From Actinoallomurus sp040655075 (GTDB lineage Bacteria > Actinomycetota > Actinomycetes > Streptosporangiales > Streptosporangiaceae): a DNA stretch of 64,000 nt. The translations under genes and the position numbers were made by a program. Below the pieces are notes generated by a model, which was not told where the DNA came from, ran no database searches, and saw nothing but the letters and a program-made list of their open reading frames with translations. Of the stretch, positions 8,120-15,562 are shown in pieces. The DNA is taken from assembly GCF_040655075.1 (NCBI RefSeq), contig NZ_JBFAJC010000042.1, forward strand, positions 33,371 through 97,370, in the 5' to 3' direction. Positions within the stretch are counted from its first letter, which is position 1. Every line of letters starts with the position of its first letter.

Positions 8120-9138
8120 CCGCTCCGTCCACCACCATGGCACAGGCGCTCAACGCCGCCCTGCGCGACGCCCTCGCGGGCGACGAACGGGTCGTGGTCT
8201 TCGGCGAGGACGTCGGCCCGCTCGGCGGCGTCTTCCGCATCACCGACGGCCTCACCGCCGAGTTCGGCGACGAGCGCTGCTTCGACACGCCGCTCGCCGA
8301 GGCAGGCATCGTCGGGTTCGCCGTCGGCATGGCGATGGGCGGCTTCCGGCCCGTCGTCGAGTTGCAGTTCGACGCCTTCGCCTACCCGGCGTTCGAGCAG
8401 ATCGCCTCGCACGTCGCCAAGATGCGCAACCGCACCCGCGGGCGGGTCGAACTGCCGATGGTGATCAGGATCCCGTACGCCGGGGGCATCGGCGGCGTGG
8501 AGCACCACTGCGACTCGAGCGAGGCCTACTACGCGCACACGCCGGGGCTGAAGGTCGTCACGCCCGCGACGGTGGACGACGCGTACTCCCTGCTGCGGGA
8601 GGCCATCGACGACCCGGACCCCGTCGTGTTCCTGGAGCCCAAGAAGCTGTACTGGGCGAAGGCACAGGTCACCCTGCCGGCGCGCACCGAGCCGTTCGGC
8701 CGGGCCGCGGTCCGGCGCACCGGCGGCGACGCGACCCTCGTCGCCTACGGCCCGACCGTACCCGTCGCCATGGAGGCGGCCGAGGCCGCCGCCGAGGAGG
8801 GGTGGGACCTGGAGGTCGTCGACCTGCGGACGATCGTGCCGTTCGACGACGAGACCGTCACCGCGTCAGTGCGCAGGACGGGCCGGTGCGTGATCGTGGG
8901 CGAGGCCGCGGGCTTCGCCGGAGTCGGCGCGGAGATCGCGGCGCGCGTCCAGGAGCGGTGCTTCCACAGCCTGCACGCCCCGGTGCTGCGGGTGACCGGG
9001 TTCGACATCCCGTACCCGCCGCCGATGCTCGAACACCATCACCTGCCGAACGTCGACCGGATCCTCGACGCGCTCGACCGGCTGCAGCGCGACGACCGGC
9101 CCGACACCCGTTTCCTCCCGCTGGGCGGTGCGGCGTGA
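8116..9138 (+). CDS. bkdB: Branched-chain 2-oxoacid dehydrogenase E1 beta subunit
   Basis: The 340-residue protein matches the transketolase-like beta subunit in length and order. The N-terminal pyrimidine-binding part (VVVFGEDVGPLGGVFRITDGL, DTPLAEAGIVGFAVGMAMGG) is followed by the central RNRTRGR and GGIGGVEHHCDSSEAYYAHTPGLKVV, and the C-terminal transketolase_C part holds VVDLRTIVPFDDETV. It forms the alpha2beta2 E1 with the upstream product. The GTG at 8116 overlaps the preceding TGA; an ATG lies seven codons downstream. The stop overlaps the E2 start. Confidence 0.9.
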   Translation: MTAPSTTMAQALNAALRDALAGDERVVVFGEDVGPLGGVFRITDGLTAEFGDERCFDTPLAEAGIVGFAVGMAMGGFRPVVELQFDAFAYPAFEQIASHVAKMRNRTRGRVELPMVIRIPYAGGIGGVEHHCDSSEAYYAHTPGLKVVTPATVDDAYSLLREAIDDPDPVVFLEPKKLYWAKAQVTLPARTEPFGRAAVRRTGGDATLVAYGPTVPVAMEAAEAAAEEGWDLEVVDLRTIVPFDDETVTASVRRTGRCVIVGEAAGFAGVGAEIAARVQERCFHSLHAPVLRVTGFDIPYPPPMLEHHHLPNVDRILDALDRLQRDDRPDTRFLPLGGAA

Positions 9139-10643
9139 GCGAGGTCGTCTTCCGGCTCCCCGACCTCGGCGAGGGCCTGACCGAGGCCGAGATCACCGAG
9201 TGGCGTGTCTCCCCGGGGGACACCGTCACCGTCGACCAGAACGTCCTCGAGGTCGAGACGGCCAAGGCCGCGGTCGACGTCCCCATCCCGATCGCGGGCA
9301 TCGTGGCGCGACTGTACGGCGAGGCCGGATCCGTCATCGGTGTCGGCGAGCCCCTCATCGCGGTGACCGTCGCGGACCGGCCCGCCGCCCCGGATACGGC
9401 GCCGTCGCCGGCGGGCCCGTCCGCCCGCGACGAGCGTTACCGCGAGGAGGAACGCGCCGGATCGGGCAACGTCCTCGTCGGGTACGGGACGGGCACGGCA
9501 CGCCGATCGCGCCGTCGCCGAGCCGGACGCACCGGACCCGCGTCACCGCGTCGCGTGACCGGCCCGGTGTCCGCGCCGGCCAGTTCGATTCCCGTACCTG
9601 CGGCGGCCGGTTCCCCCGCACCGTCCGATCCGTCGTCGGTCCCCGCGATGGCGGGGCGGGCCGGGGCCCCGCGCGTCATCTCGCCGGTGGTCCGCCAGCT
9701 GGCGCGAACGCACGCCATCGACATCGCGGCCCTCACCCCCAGCGGTCCCGGTGGCGTCGTGCTCCGCCGGGACGTCGACGACGCCATCGTCGCGGCCATG
9801 TCCGGAACCGCTCCGACGGCCACCGCTCGGTCCACATCGGCCCCTGGCCTGGCCGTCGCACCTGAGACGGCGGATCGGGAGACCTCCGGCCGGGTGAGCC
9901 GGGAGGCCACCACCTGGGCGGATCAGGAAGCGGCCCTGGCGGATCGGGAGGCTCCCGTCCGGGTGCCCCTGCGGGGCGTGCGGCGGACCGTCGCCGAGAA
10001 GCTCTCCCGTAGCCGACGCGAGATCCCGGACGCGAGCACCTGGGTCGACGTCGACGCCACGCCCCTGGTGGAGCTCAAGGCCGACCTCGACCGGGCCCTC
10101 CCGGACGCCCGCATCGGCCTGCTGGCGCTGTTCGCCCGGATCTGCGTCGCCGGACTGCGAAGGTTCCCCGAGCTGAACGCCTACGTCGACACCGAACGCC
10201 AGGAGATCGTCCAGGTGCCGCAGGTGCATCTCGGGTTCGCGGCGCAGACCGACCGGGGCCTCGTCGTACCGGTCGTCCCCGACGCGCACCGGCTCACCCT
10301 CGCCGAGCTGGCCGCCCGGCTCCGGGAGCGCACCGAGGACGCCCGCGCCGGTCGGCTCGCCCCCCAGGACCTCACCGGAGGGACGTTCACGCTCAACAAC
10401 TACGGCGTGTTCGGCGTGGACGGTTCCAACCCGATCATCAACCACCCCGAGGCCGCCATGCTCGGCGTCGGGCGGATCATCGATCGCCCGTGGGCGTACG
10501 AAGGGGAGATCCGGCTGCGGAAGGTGACGCAGCTGTCGTTCACGTTCGACCACCGGGTCTGCGACGGAGGTGTGGCAGGGGGATTCCTGCGCTTCGTCGC
10601 CGACTGCGTGGAACGCCCGGCACTCCTGGCGGCTCACCTTTAG
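9135..10643 (+). CDS. bkdC: Branched-chain 2-oxoacid dehydrogenase E2 (dihydrolipoyl acyltransferase)
   Basis: The 502-residue protein shows one N-terminal lipoyl domain with the lipoylated Lys44 in EVETAKAAVDVP. A long Ala/Pro/Arg-rich linker follows, then a peripheral-subunit-binding domain (PVVRQLARTHAIDIAALTPSGPGGVVLRRDV, about 190-225) and a CAT-like catalytic domain with FTFDHRVCDGG (His/Asp active site). It transfers the acyl group to CoA and forms the core of the complex. No E3 dihydrolipoyl dehydrogenase follows, so E3 must be shared from elsewhere. The last ~20 codons are repeated, slightly diverged, 1.4 kb downstream. Confidence 0.9.
   Translation: MSEVVFRLPDLGEGLTEAEITEWRVSPGDTVTVDQNVLEVETAKAAVDVPIPIAGIVARLYGEAGSVIGVGEPLIAVTVADRPAAPDTAPSPAGPSARDERYREEERAGSGNVLVGYGTGTARRSRRRRAGRTGPASPRRVTGPVSAPASSIPVPAAAGSPAPSDPSSVPAMAGRAGAPRVISPVVRQLARTHAIDIAALTPSGPGGVVLRRDVDDAIVAAMSGTAPTATARSTSAPGLAVAPETADRETSGRVSREATTWADQEAALADREAPVRVPLRGVRRTVAEKLSRSRREIPDASTWVDVDATPLVELKADLDRALPDARIGLLALFARICVAGLRRFPELNAYVDTERQEIVQVPQVHLGFAAQTDRGLVVPVVPDAHRLTLAELAARLRERTEDARAGRLAPQDLTGGTFTLNNYGVFGVDGSNPIINHPEAAMLGVGRIIDRPWAYEGEIRLRKVTQLSFTFDHRVCDGGVAGGFLRFVADCVERPALLAAHL
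10575..10643 (+). repeat. Direct repeat copy 1 (3' end of E2 gene)
   Basis: Positions 10590-10633 are identical over 44 bases to 11996-12039, and similarity extends to the stop codon of each copy. Here the repeat is the genuine end of the E2 coding sequence. The intervening DNA encodes two unrelated small proteins. The arrangement is what an integrated element or cassette inserted at a gene 3' end leaves behind, with the host gene end preserved. Confidence 0.8.
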
Positions 10644-10684
10644 GCGCACCACCGAAGGTGCCTGCCTTGTCGGGTCGGTAGCGT

Positions 10685-11317
10685 GTGGTCGTGGCGGAGC
10701 ATGAGTACAGCGCTGCGGACATCACCGTGGTGGAGTTGGACGAGGCGATACGCAAGCGTCCGGGCATGTACTTCGGTGTGGGGCTGCGGGATCCTCGGCT
10801 GCCGGTCTCGTTGATGTGTGCGGTGGGTGGGCACGTTCTTCATCCGCCGGCCAGGACGGCCGAGGCGCACTCGCTGCAGGGCCTGATCGAGATATCCGGT
10901 GACCGCGGTTTCACGGTGATGTTGGATCTGCCGCCTTCCCGGGACGAACCGGACTTGCCGGCTCCCGACTACTTCGATTTCTTGAACGGAGCTGGGTGGT
11001 GGCTCCTGGCCGCGGTGATGGCCCTATGCGAAAAAGTCGTGGTGGAGGTGTGGCGAGACGATCACGCCTTCCGTCAGGAACTCGCCGGCATCCGGCCGCT
11101 CTCCGTTCCGGAGAGGATCGATCCACCGCCAGGGAGCGGAACACGTGTCGCCTTCGCTCTCGACCCGGAGTACGTCGGGCACGAAATGGCCTTCCCCGCC
11201 GACCTCGAACACCTTGACCTGCACGGCCCGGACTGCGCCGTACCGGAAGGTCCCGGCCGGGTCATCGTCCGGGATCTGCGTGCCGCGAGTCCCGGCCGGG
11301 AGGTCGTCTACCGATAA
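10685..11317 (+). CDS. Degenerate GyrB-like (GHKL-fold) protein of unknown function
   Basis: The 210-residue product begins YSAADITVVELDEAIRKRPGMYFGV, which closely follows the N-terminus of DNA gyrase B (residues around YDAS-ITVLEGLEAVRKRPGMYIG). Weaker gyrase-like spacing continues to GTRVAFALDPEY, matching the GT-V-F-DPE segment of GyrB. The N-box Glu/Asn, the DNGRGIPV loop and the GGLHGVG lid are not recognisable and the transducer and Toprim domains are absent, so ATP hydrolysis and strand passage are unlikely. GTG 10685 is used; a second GTG lies two codons in. It sits alone in the island between E2-tail repeats. Its role is unknown; binding or mimicking gyrase is speculation. Confidence 0.6.
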   Translation: MVVAEHEYSAADITVVELDEAIRKRPGMYFGVGLRDPRLPVSLMCAVGGHVLHPPARTAEAHSLQGLIEISGDRGFTVMLDLPPSRDEPDLPAPDYFDFLNGAGWWLLAAVMALCEKVVVEVWRDDHAFRQELAGIRPLSVPERIDPPPGSGTRVAFALDPEYVGHEMAFPADLEHLDLHGPDCAVPEGPGRVIVRDLRAASPGREVVYR

Positions 11318-11343
11318 CGAGGGCCCGGTCCGACGACGATCCG

Positions 11344-11380
11344 CTGGTGATTGCTGCTGTCTGATGTCAGCGATCACCAG
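11344..11380. terminator. Bidirectional hairpin between convergent island genes
   Basis: CTGGTGATTGCTG (11344-11356) pairs with CAGCGATCACCAG (11368-11380) over 13 positions with one wobble, around an 11-base loop. It lies between the ends of the GyrB-like gene and the zinc-ribbon gene, which converge on it. Confidence 0.65.
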
Positions 11381-11392
11381 GGATCTTCGCGG

Positions 11393-11838
11393 TTAAAACA
11401 GGCGGGACCGTACGGTGTTGATCTCGGCTTCGCGCAGGCCGGCCTCGGTCAGGTAAGCGGCGGCATTCAGGGAGTCGAGGACGGTCAGTAGGGCCTCCCG
11501 TCTGAGACGTCACGGAGGGCCAGTGCCTGTGCGTCGGTGAGACCTGCGCGTGCGCCCGCGCGGCGGCGTGCCCGGACCTCCTGACCCGTGCGCGGCCGGT
11601 ACTTCGGGTCCTGTCCACAGCCACAAATGTCGAATCCCTCGTAGCGCAGGCCGGCTGCGAGGACGGCGGCCACAGCGGCCCACCGACGGTCGTCGGCCCT
11701 TCGCGGTGCGGCGAAGTCGTGCCCCGCGTAGGTCATCGGCGTGCGGCAGCGTGGGCACAGGTGCTCCCGGCCGTCCCAGGGGTACTTGTGACTCTGCCGA
11801 CAGGGCACGCAGACGTAGTGGACCTTGTAGACGACCAT
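11393..11838 (-). CDS. Zinc-ribbon protein, probably frameshifted near its 3' end
   Basis: From ATG 11838 the frame gives 117 residues ending at 11485. Two CXXC knuckles (Cys10/Cys13 and Cys28/Cys31 in CVPC and CPRC) form a zinc ribbon, followed by GHDFAAPRRADDRRW and CGCGQDPKYRPRT. This matches a small actinobacterial family often mislabelled as deoxyxylulose-phosphate synthase. Past the stop, the neighbouring frame stays open from about 11494 to TAA at 11393-11395 and reads EALLTVLDSLNAAAYL then TEAGLREAEINTV, with strong coding character. A single missing base near 11492 would join both parts. Function unknown; nucleic-acid binding is plausible. Confidence 0.6.
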
Positions 11839-11980
11839 CGCGTACCTGCACACGGATCCAGGGTAACCGGGCATGATCGTCCTGCAACGGAATTCTTCCG
11901 CCGGTGACCGGCGGTGGGCCGGTCACCGGGCGCGGCGACTATCCGTCGGACTGCTCGCTGCGTTGCCGTACCCTTCTCGG

Positions 11981-12049
11981 CCAGGGGCGTTCCTTCGCTT
12001 CGTCGCCGACTGCGTGGAACGCCCGGCACTCCTGGCGGCCCACTTCTAG
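11981..12049 (+). repeat. Direct repeat copy 2 (orphan E2 3' end)
   Basis: This orphan sequence reads in frame as FLRFVADCVERPALLAAHF-stop, the C-terminus of an E2 subunit, with no E2 gene attached. The 44-base core 11996-12039 is identical to 10590-10633. The flanking differences are mostly silent (CTG/CTT, GCT/GCC) with one Leu/Phe change at the last codon. That pattern suggests the copy came from a related gene or has diverged under past coding constraint. Its stop shares the tetranucleotide CTAG with the stop of the convergent reductase gene. Confidence 0.8.
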
Positions 12050-12924
12050 CGCCGTGTCGGCAACTGCTCGCGTAGCACCGTGGCCAGGGCGGTGGGTTCG
12101 CGGCCGAGCAGGGTGGCCAGCGTCGGGTCGACGGCGGCGAATTCGCCGGCGCGGGCGGCGGTGAAGACGCCGAGCAACTGGTTCGCCCTTTCGGCGGGGA
12201 CGCCGCGGTCGATCAGGTGCTCCCGGAACTCGTCGTCGGGTCCGGTGGTCCTGGTGATGACGCGGCCCGTGACGTCGGAGGCGATGCCGGCGATGTCGGC
12301 GAAGGTGAGCGCCTGTGCCGCGGTGAGCGGCGGGGTGGGGCCGTCGAAGCGGCCTTCGTCGGCCAGGATGGCGGCGGCCGCGTCGGCGAGGTCGGCGTGC
12401 GCGGTCCAGCTGACCGGTCCGTCCGCTGGAAGCGTGATCTGCCCGGACTCCACGGCGTTGCCGAGGTACTGGACCGCGGTGGCGGCATAGAAGCCATTGC
12501 GCAGCGACGTGAATGGCACGCCGGACGCGCGCAGTGCCTCCTCGGTGGCGGCGTGGTCGCGGCACGGCTGGAAGTGTGACGCCGAGCCGGCGCCCTGATG
12601 GCTGGTGTAGAGGATGCGGCGGGCCCCCGCCTCGACGGCCCCGTCGATCGCGGCACGGTGGTCTCGCACGGCCGCTTCGCCCATCTTGTCGACGGAGACG
12701 ATGAGCACTTGGGAAGCGCCCTCGAAGGCGTGGGCGAGGCCGGCCGTGTCGGTGAAGTCGCCTTGCCGCACCCGTACCCCTCGGTCGGCGAACCCCTGTG
12801 CCTTCCGCGGGTCGCGGACGCTGACGCCGACCCGGTGCGCCGGCATGCGCGTCAACAGGCTCTCGACGATCTGACGCCCGAGCTGCCCGGTGGCTCCGGT
12901 CACGATGATCACGGTGCACTCCAA
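12046..12924 (-). CDS. NmrA-type NAD(P)H reductase (quinone oxidoreductase 2-like)
   Basis: The 292-residue protein starts with a Rossmann dinucleotide-binding motif (VIIVTGATGQLGRQIVESLL). It continues with segments typical of the atypical SDR/NmrA group related to E. coli QorB: VRQGDFTDTAGLAHAFEG, LIVSVDKMGE, and YTSHQGAGSASHFQPCRDHAATEEAL. It probably reduces quinones or senses NADP(H). It is divergent from a TetR regulator with 78 bp between starts and is the likely target of that regulator. Its stop codon abuts the orphan E2 tail. Confidence 0.8.
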   Translation of the reverse strand: MECTVIIVTGATGQLGRQIVESLLTRMPAHRVGVSVRDPRKAQGFADRGVRVRQGDFTDTAGLAHAFEGASQVLIVSVDKMGEAAVRDHRAAIDGAVEAGARRILYTSHQGAGSASHFQPCRDHAATEEALRASGVPFTSLRNGFYAATAVQYLGNAVESGQITLPADGPVSWTAHADLADAAAAILADEGRFDGPTPPLTAAQALTFADIAGIASDVTGRVITRTTGPDDEFREHLIDRGVPAERANQLLGVFTAARAGEFAAVDPTLATLLGREPTALATVLREQLPTRR

Positions 12925-12932
12925 CGATGTGT

Positions 12933-12965
12933 TTCCAATGGAATCAAAATCAGCGTAACACTGAT
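12933..12965. promoter_or_regulatory. Candidate TetR operators in the reductase/TetR intergenic region
   Basis: Two dyads lie side by side in an unusually AT-rich 78 bp gap: TTCCA-a-TGGAA (12933-12943) and ATCAG-CGTAACA-CTGAT (12949-12965). Their position between divergent genes fits autoregulation and control of the reductase gene by the adjacent TetR protein. Confidence 0.45.
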
Positions 12966-13002
12966 AATAACGACGGAACCAGTCGCGACGTATCCTTGAT
13001 AC

Positions 13003-13737
13003 ATGTCACCAGGTTCACCCGGCCGCGAGTCCGACAGCGCGGCCACCGGACGGGAGCAGACCCGCCGGCGGGTCATCGAGGTCGCCATCGATCTGCTGAC
13101 GCGCGAAGGTCGCGACGCGGTCACCACCCGCGCGGTCGCCGTCGCGGCGGGCCTGCAGGCACCGGCCATCTACCGGCTGTTCGGCGACAAGGAGGGGCTG
13201 CTCGACGCGGTTGCCGAGCACGGCTTCGCCGCGTTCCTCGCGGCGAAGCACGTCGACCCCGACCCGCCGGACCCCATCGAGGACCTGAGCGCCGGCTGGG
13301 ACCTGGCGGTCGAGTTCGGCCTGGCCAATCCCGCGCTGTACACACTGATGTACGGCGAGCCCACGAGATCCGCGTCCGCCGCCCACAAGGCCGGCATGGA
13401 GATCCTCATGGGCCGGATCCGGCGCCTCGCCGCCGGCGGCCGGCTCCGGGTCGACGAGGAGCTCGCGGCCATGATCATCCATGCCACGGCGCGCGGCGCG
13501 GTGCTCACCTGGCTGTCCCTGCCGGAGGACCGGCGCGACCCGGCCCTGCTGACCACTCTTCGAGAGTCCATGCTCGCCGCCGTGACCAACCGGCAGCCGG
13601 CCGTACAGGAAGAGGGCCCGGCCGGCGCCGCCCGGGCCTTGCGCGCCGCGCTGCCCGAGCAGACGGCCCTCAGCGACGCGGAGCGGCGTCTGCTGAGTGA
13701 GTGGCTGGACCGCCTCGCCGCCGGCGACCGCCGGTGA
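13003..13737 (+). CDS. TetR/AcrR-family transcriptional regulator
   Basis: The 244-residue protein has the N-terminal TetR helix-turn-helix (REQTRRRVIEVAIDLLTREGRDAVTTRAVAVAAGLQAPAIYRLFGDKEGLLDAVAEHGF) and an all-helical ligand domain with a WHG-like C-terminal segment (LWLSLP replaced here by TWLSLPEDRRDP). It is divergent from the NmrA-type reductase gene and probably represses it until a small hydrophobic or redox-active ligand binds. A perfect hairpin overlaps its stop codon. Confidence 0.85.
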   Translation: MSPGSPGRESDSAATGREQTRRRVIEVAIDLLTREGRDAVTTRAVAVAAGLQAPAIYRLFGDKEGLLDAVAEHGFAAFLAAKHVDPDPPDPIEDLSAGWDLAVEFGLANPALYTLMYGEPTRSASAAHKAGMEILMGRIRRLAAGGRLRVDEELAAMIIHATARGAVLTWLSLPEDRRDPALLTTLRESMLAAVTNRQPAVQEEGPAGAARALRAALPEQTALSDAERRLLSEWLDRLAAGDRR

Positions 13738-13761
13738 CCGTTGCCCAACCGGTCACCGGCG
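13729..13761. terminator. Hairpin overlapping the TetR stop
   Basis: CGCCGGTGACCG (13729-13740) and CGGTCACCGGCG (13750-13761) are perfect 12 bp complements around a 9-base loop. The TetR stop codon is inside the left arm, and the convergent SRPBCC gene ends 13 bases further on, so it can serve both. Confidence 0.65.
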
Positions 13762-13773
13762 GGCGATCGGTGG

Positions 13774-14181
13774 CTATCGGCCGGCCGACTCGCCCCGTTC
13801 CCGCACCTTGTCGGCCAGGCGGTCCAGGCTCTGATGCATGGCCTGTTCGACCTTCGGGCCGGGTGGCGCGTGGTCGGGGTCGAAGAACGACAGGTGGACG
13901 ACCACCTCGCTGTGCTCGGGTTCGATGCCGGTGACCTGGAGCCAGCCGGCGTACTCGCCGGTGTCCCGGGTGCCCCACTCCACCCGGAGCTGATCCCGCT
14001 CGGCCCGCAGCAGGGCGCGTTCCCGGTCGGCGCCGTGGCTGACCGTCACGTCCGGCAGGTCGGCGGACTCCAGGTGGACGTCCTGAGGCAGCCACTCGTC
14101 CATCGTCCCGGGATCGGACGCCTCGTCGAACACCAGCTCCGCCGGCGCGGTGATGCGCCGGGACGCCTCGTACTCGCTCAT
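13774..14181 (-). CDS. SRPBCC (START/Bet v 1-fold) domain protein
   Basis: The 135-residue protein reads MSEYEASRRITAPAELVFDEASDPGTMDEWLP, the first strand and helix of a polyketide-cyclase/START-like fold. It ends in a long C-terminal helix (KVEQAMHQSLDRLADKVRERGE). Such proteins bind hydrophobic ligands in a central cavity. GGAAGGAA precedes ATG 14181, which excludes 22 further upstream codons. No partner gene is adjacent, so the ligand is unknown. Confidence 0.7.
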   Translation of the reverse strand: MSEYEASRRITAPAELVFDEASDPGTMDEWLPQDVHLESADLPDVTVSHGADRERALLRAERDQLRVEWGTRDTGEYAGWLQVTGIEPEHSEVVVHLSFFDPDHAPPGPKVEQAMHQSLDRLADKVRERGESAGR

Positions 14182-14506
14182 CGTCCTATTCCTTCCGGTC
14201 AGGGCGGCGGTGGCGTGTGCTTGCCCGCTGTTCGGTCGGCTACCCACAGCGGCCGGGCCGACACCCGGATCGATCCGTAGAAGCCCGGCGAGGCGGAGAC
14301 CGGTCGTCCTATCGTGGCGCTGTCAGGGGAACCACGACCGATATCTTTCGAAACATGTCGGCAGGCGGTTCCAGCCCCCACGTCGGAACGCGCGGTGTCC
14401 GCGCGCCGATAACCTGTGCGCCTGTGCACGGGCGACCTGGAATCAAGGTTCGCCGAAAGATTGCGCTAATCTTCGAAACGTACGGTCGACGATGTGGGGG
14501 AGTGCG
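14182..14506. promoter_or_regulatory. Upstream region of LacI/GH43 operon with LacI-type dyads
   Basis: This 325-base gap separates divergent genes. It contains the palindrome TTTCGAAA (14346-14353, within CTTTCGAAAC) and a related TTCGAA (14472-14477, within ATCTTCGAAACG) 30 bases before the regulator start. Palindromes with a central CG are the usual shape of LacI-family operators, so autoregulation is likely. No other coding signal was seen. Confidence 0.4.
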
Positions 14507-15556
14507 GTGGGACGTCCAGCCGGAACGGGATCGGAGCCGACGGCCGGTCGGCGCTCCCGGCCCACCTTGGCCGACATCGCCATGGAGGCGGGCGTCTCCA
14601 CGGCCACGGTGTCCAAGGTGCTCAACGGCCGGACCGACGTCGCCGCGGCCACGAGGGAACGCGTCGCCGGGCTGCTGAAGGCCCACAGCTACCTCGCGCC
14701 CGGCGTACGGCGGGCGCGCCGGTCCGGGCTGGTCGACGTCGTCATCGGCGGCCTGGACAGTCCCTGGGCGGTGGAGATCCTGCGCGGGGTGGAGGCCGAG
14801 TGCGCCGAACGCGGCACCGGCACGGTCGTCTCGCTCGTGCGCGGGGAGGACGCCCGGCCGCCGAGCTGGGCCTCGCTCAGCGTCCAGCACCACAGCGACG
14901 GGGTGATCCTCGTGACGTCCCGGATCACCGCGCAGCAGCGCGCGCAGATCGAGCGGGCGGGCGTCGCCCTCGTCGTCATCGACCCGGTCGACCTGCCCGA
15001 TCCGGATCTGGCGAGCGTCGGCGCGACGAACTGGTCGGGCGGCCTGTCGGCGACCGAGCACCTGATCTCCCTCGGGCACCGGCGGATCGCCGCGATCGGC
15101 GGCCCGCAGGAGATGCTGTGCACGCAGGCCCGGATCGACGGCTACCGCGCCGCCCTCGAACGCGCGGGCATGGAGCTCGATCGCGCGTTGATCAGATACG
15201 GCGACTTCAGCTACGAGGGCGGGTTCCAGGCGGCGTGTGAGCTCCTCGAGCCGCGGGACCGGCCGACCGCGATCTTCGCGGGCAGTGACCAGCAGGCGAT
15301 GGGCGTCTACGAGGCGGCGCGCCAGGCGGGTCTCAGCGTCCCGGCGGACCTCAGCGTCGTCGGGTTCGACGACCTGCCGCTGTGCCAGTGGCTGTCGCCG
15401 CCCCTGACCACCGTCCGCCAGCCGCTGGAGGAGATGGGGCGGATCGCCGCCAGGACGCTGTTCCAGCTGCTCGACGGCGAGGCGCTGGTGAGCCCGCGCG
15501 TCGAGCTCGCCACCGAGCTGCGCGTCCGGCTGTCCACCGCTCCGCCGTCCGCCTGA
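14507..15556 (+). CDS. LacI-family transcriptional regulator (sugar responsive)
   Basis: The 349-residue protein has the LacI helix-turn-helix and hinge (RPTLADIAMEAGVSTATVSKVLNGRTDVAAATRERVAGLL). A complete periplasmic-binding effector domain follows (DVVIGGLDSPWAVEILRGVE, HLISLGHRRIAAIGGP, IFAGSDQQAMGVYEAARQAGL, LSVVGFDDLPLCQWLSPPLTTVRQP). GTG 14507 is chosen for the GGGGAG box just before it; an in-frame ATG lies five codons upstream. Only six bases separate its stop from the GH43 gene, so both are co-transcribed. It likely represses the arabinoside cluster in the absence of the released sugar. Confidence 0.85.
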   Translation: MGRPAGTGSEPTAGRRSRPTLADIAMEAGVSTATVSKVLNGRTDVAAATRERVAGLLKAHSYLAPGVRRARRSGLVDVVIGGLDSPWAVEILRGVEAECAERGTGTVVSLVRGEDARPPSWASLSVQHHSDGVILVTSRITAQQRAQIERAGVALVVIDPVDLPDPDLASVGATNWSGGLSATEHLISLGHRRIAAIGGPQEMLCTQARIDGYRAALERAGMELDRALIRYGDFSYEGGFQAACELLEPRDRPTAIFAGSDQQAMGVYEAARQAGLSVPADLSVVGFDDLPLCQWLSPPLTTVRQPLEEMGRIAARTLFQLLDGEALVSPRVELATELRVRLSTAPPSA

Positions 15557-15562
15557 CCGGCG

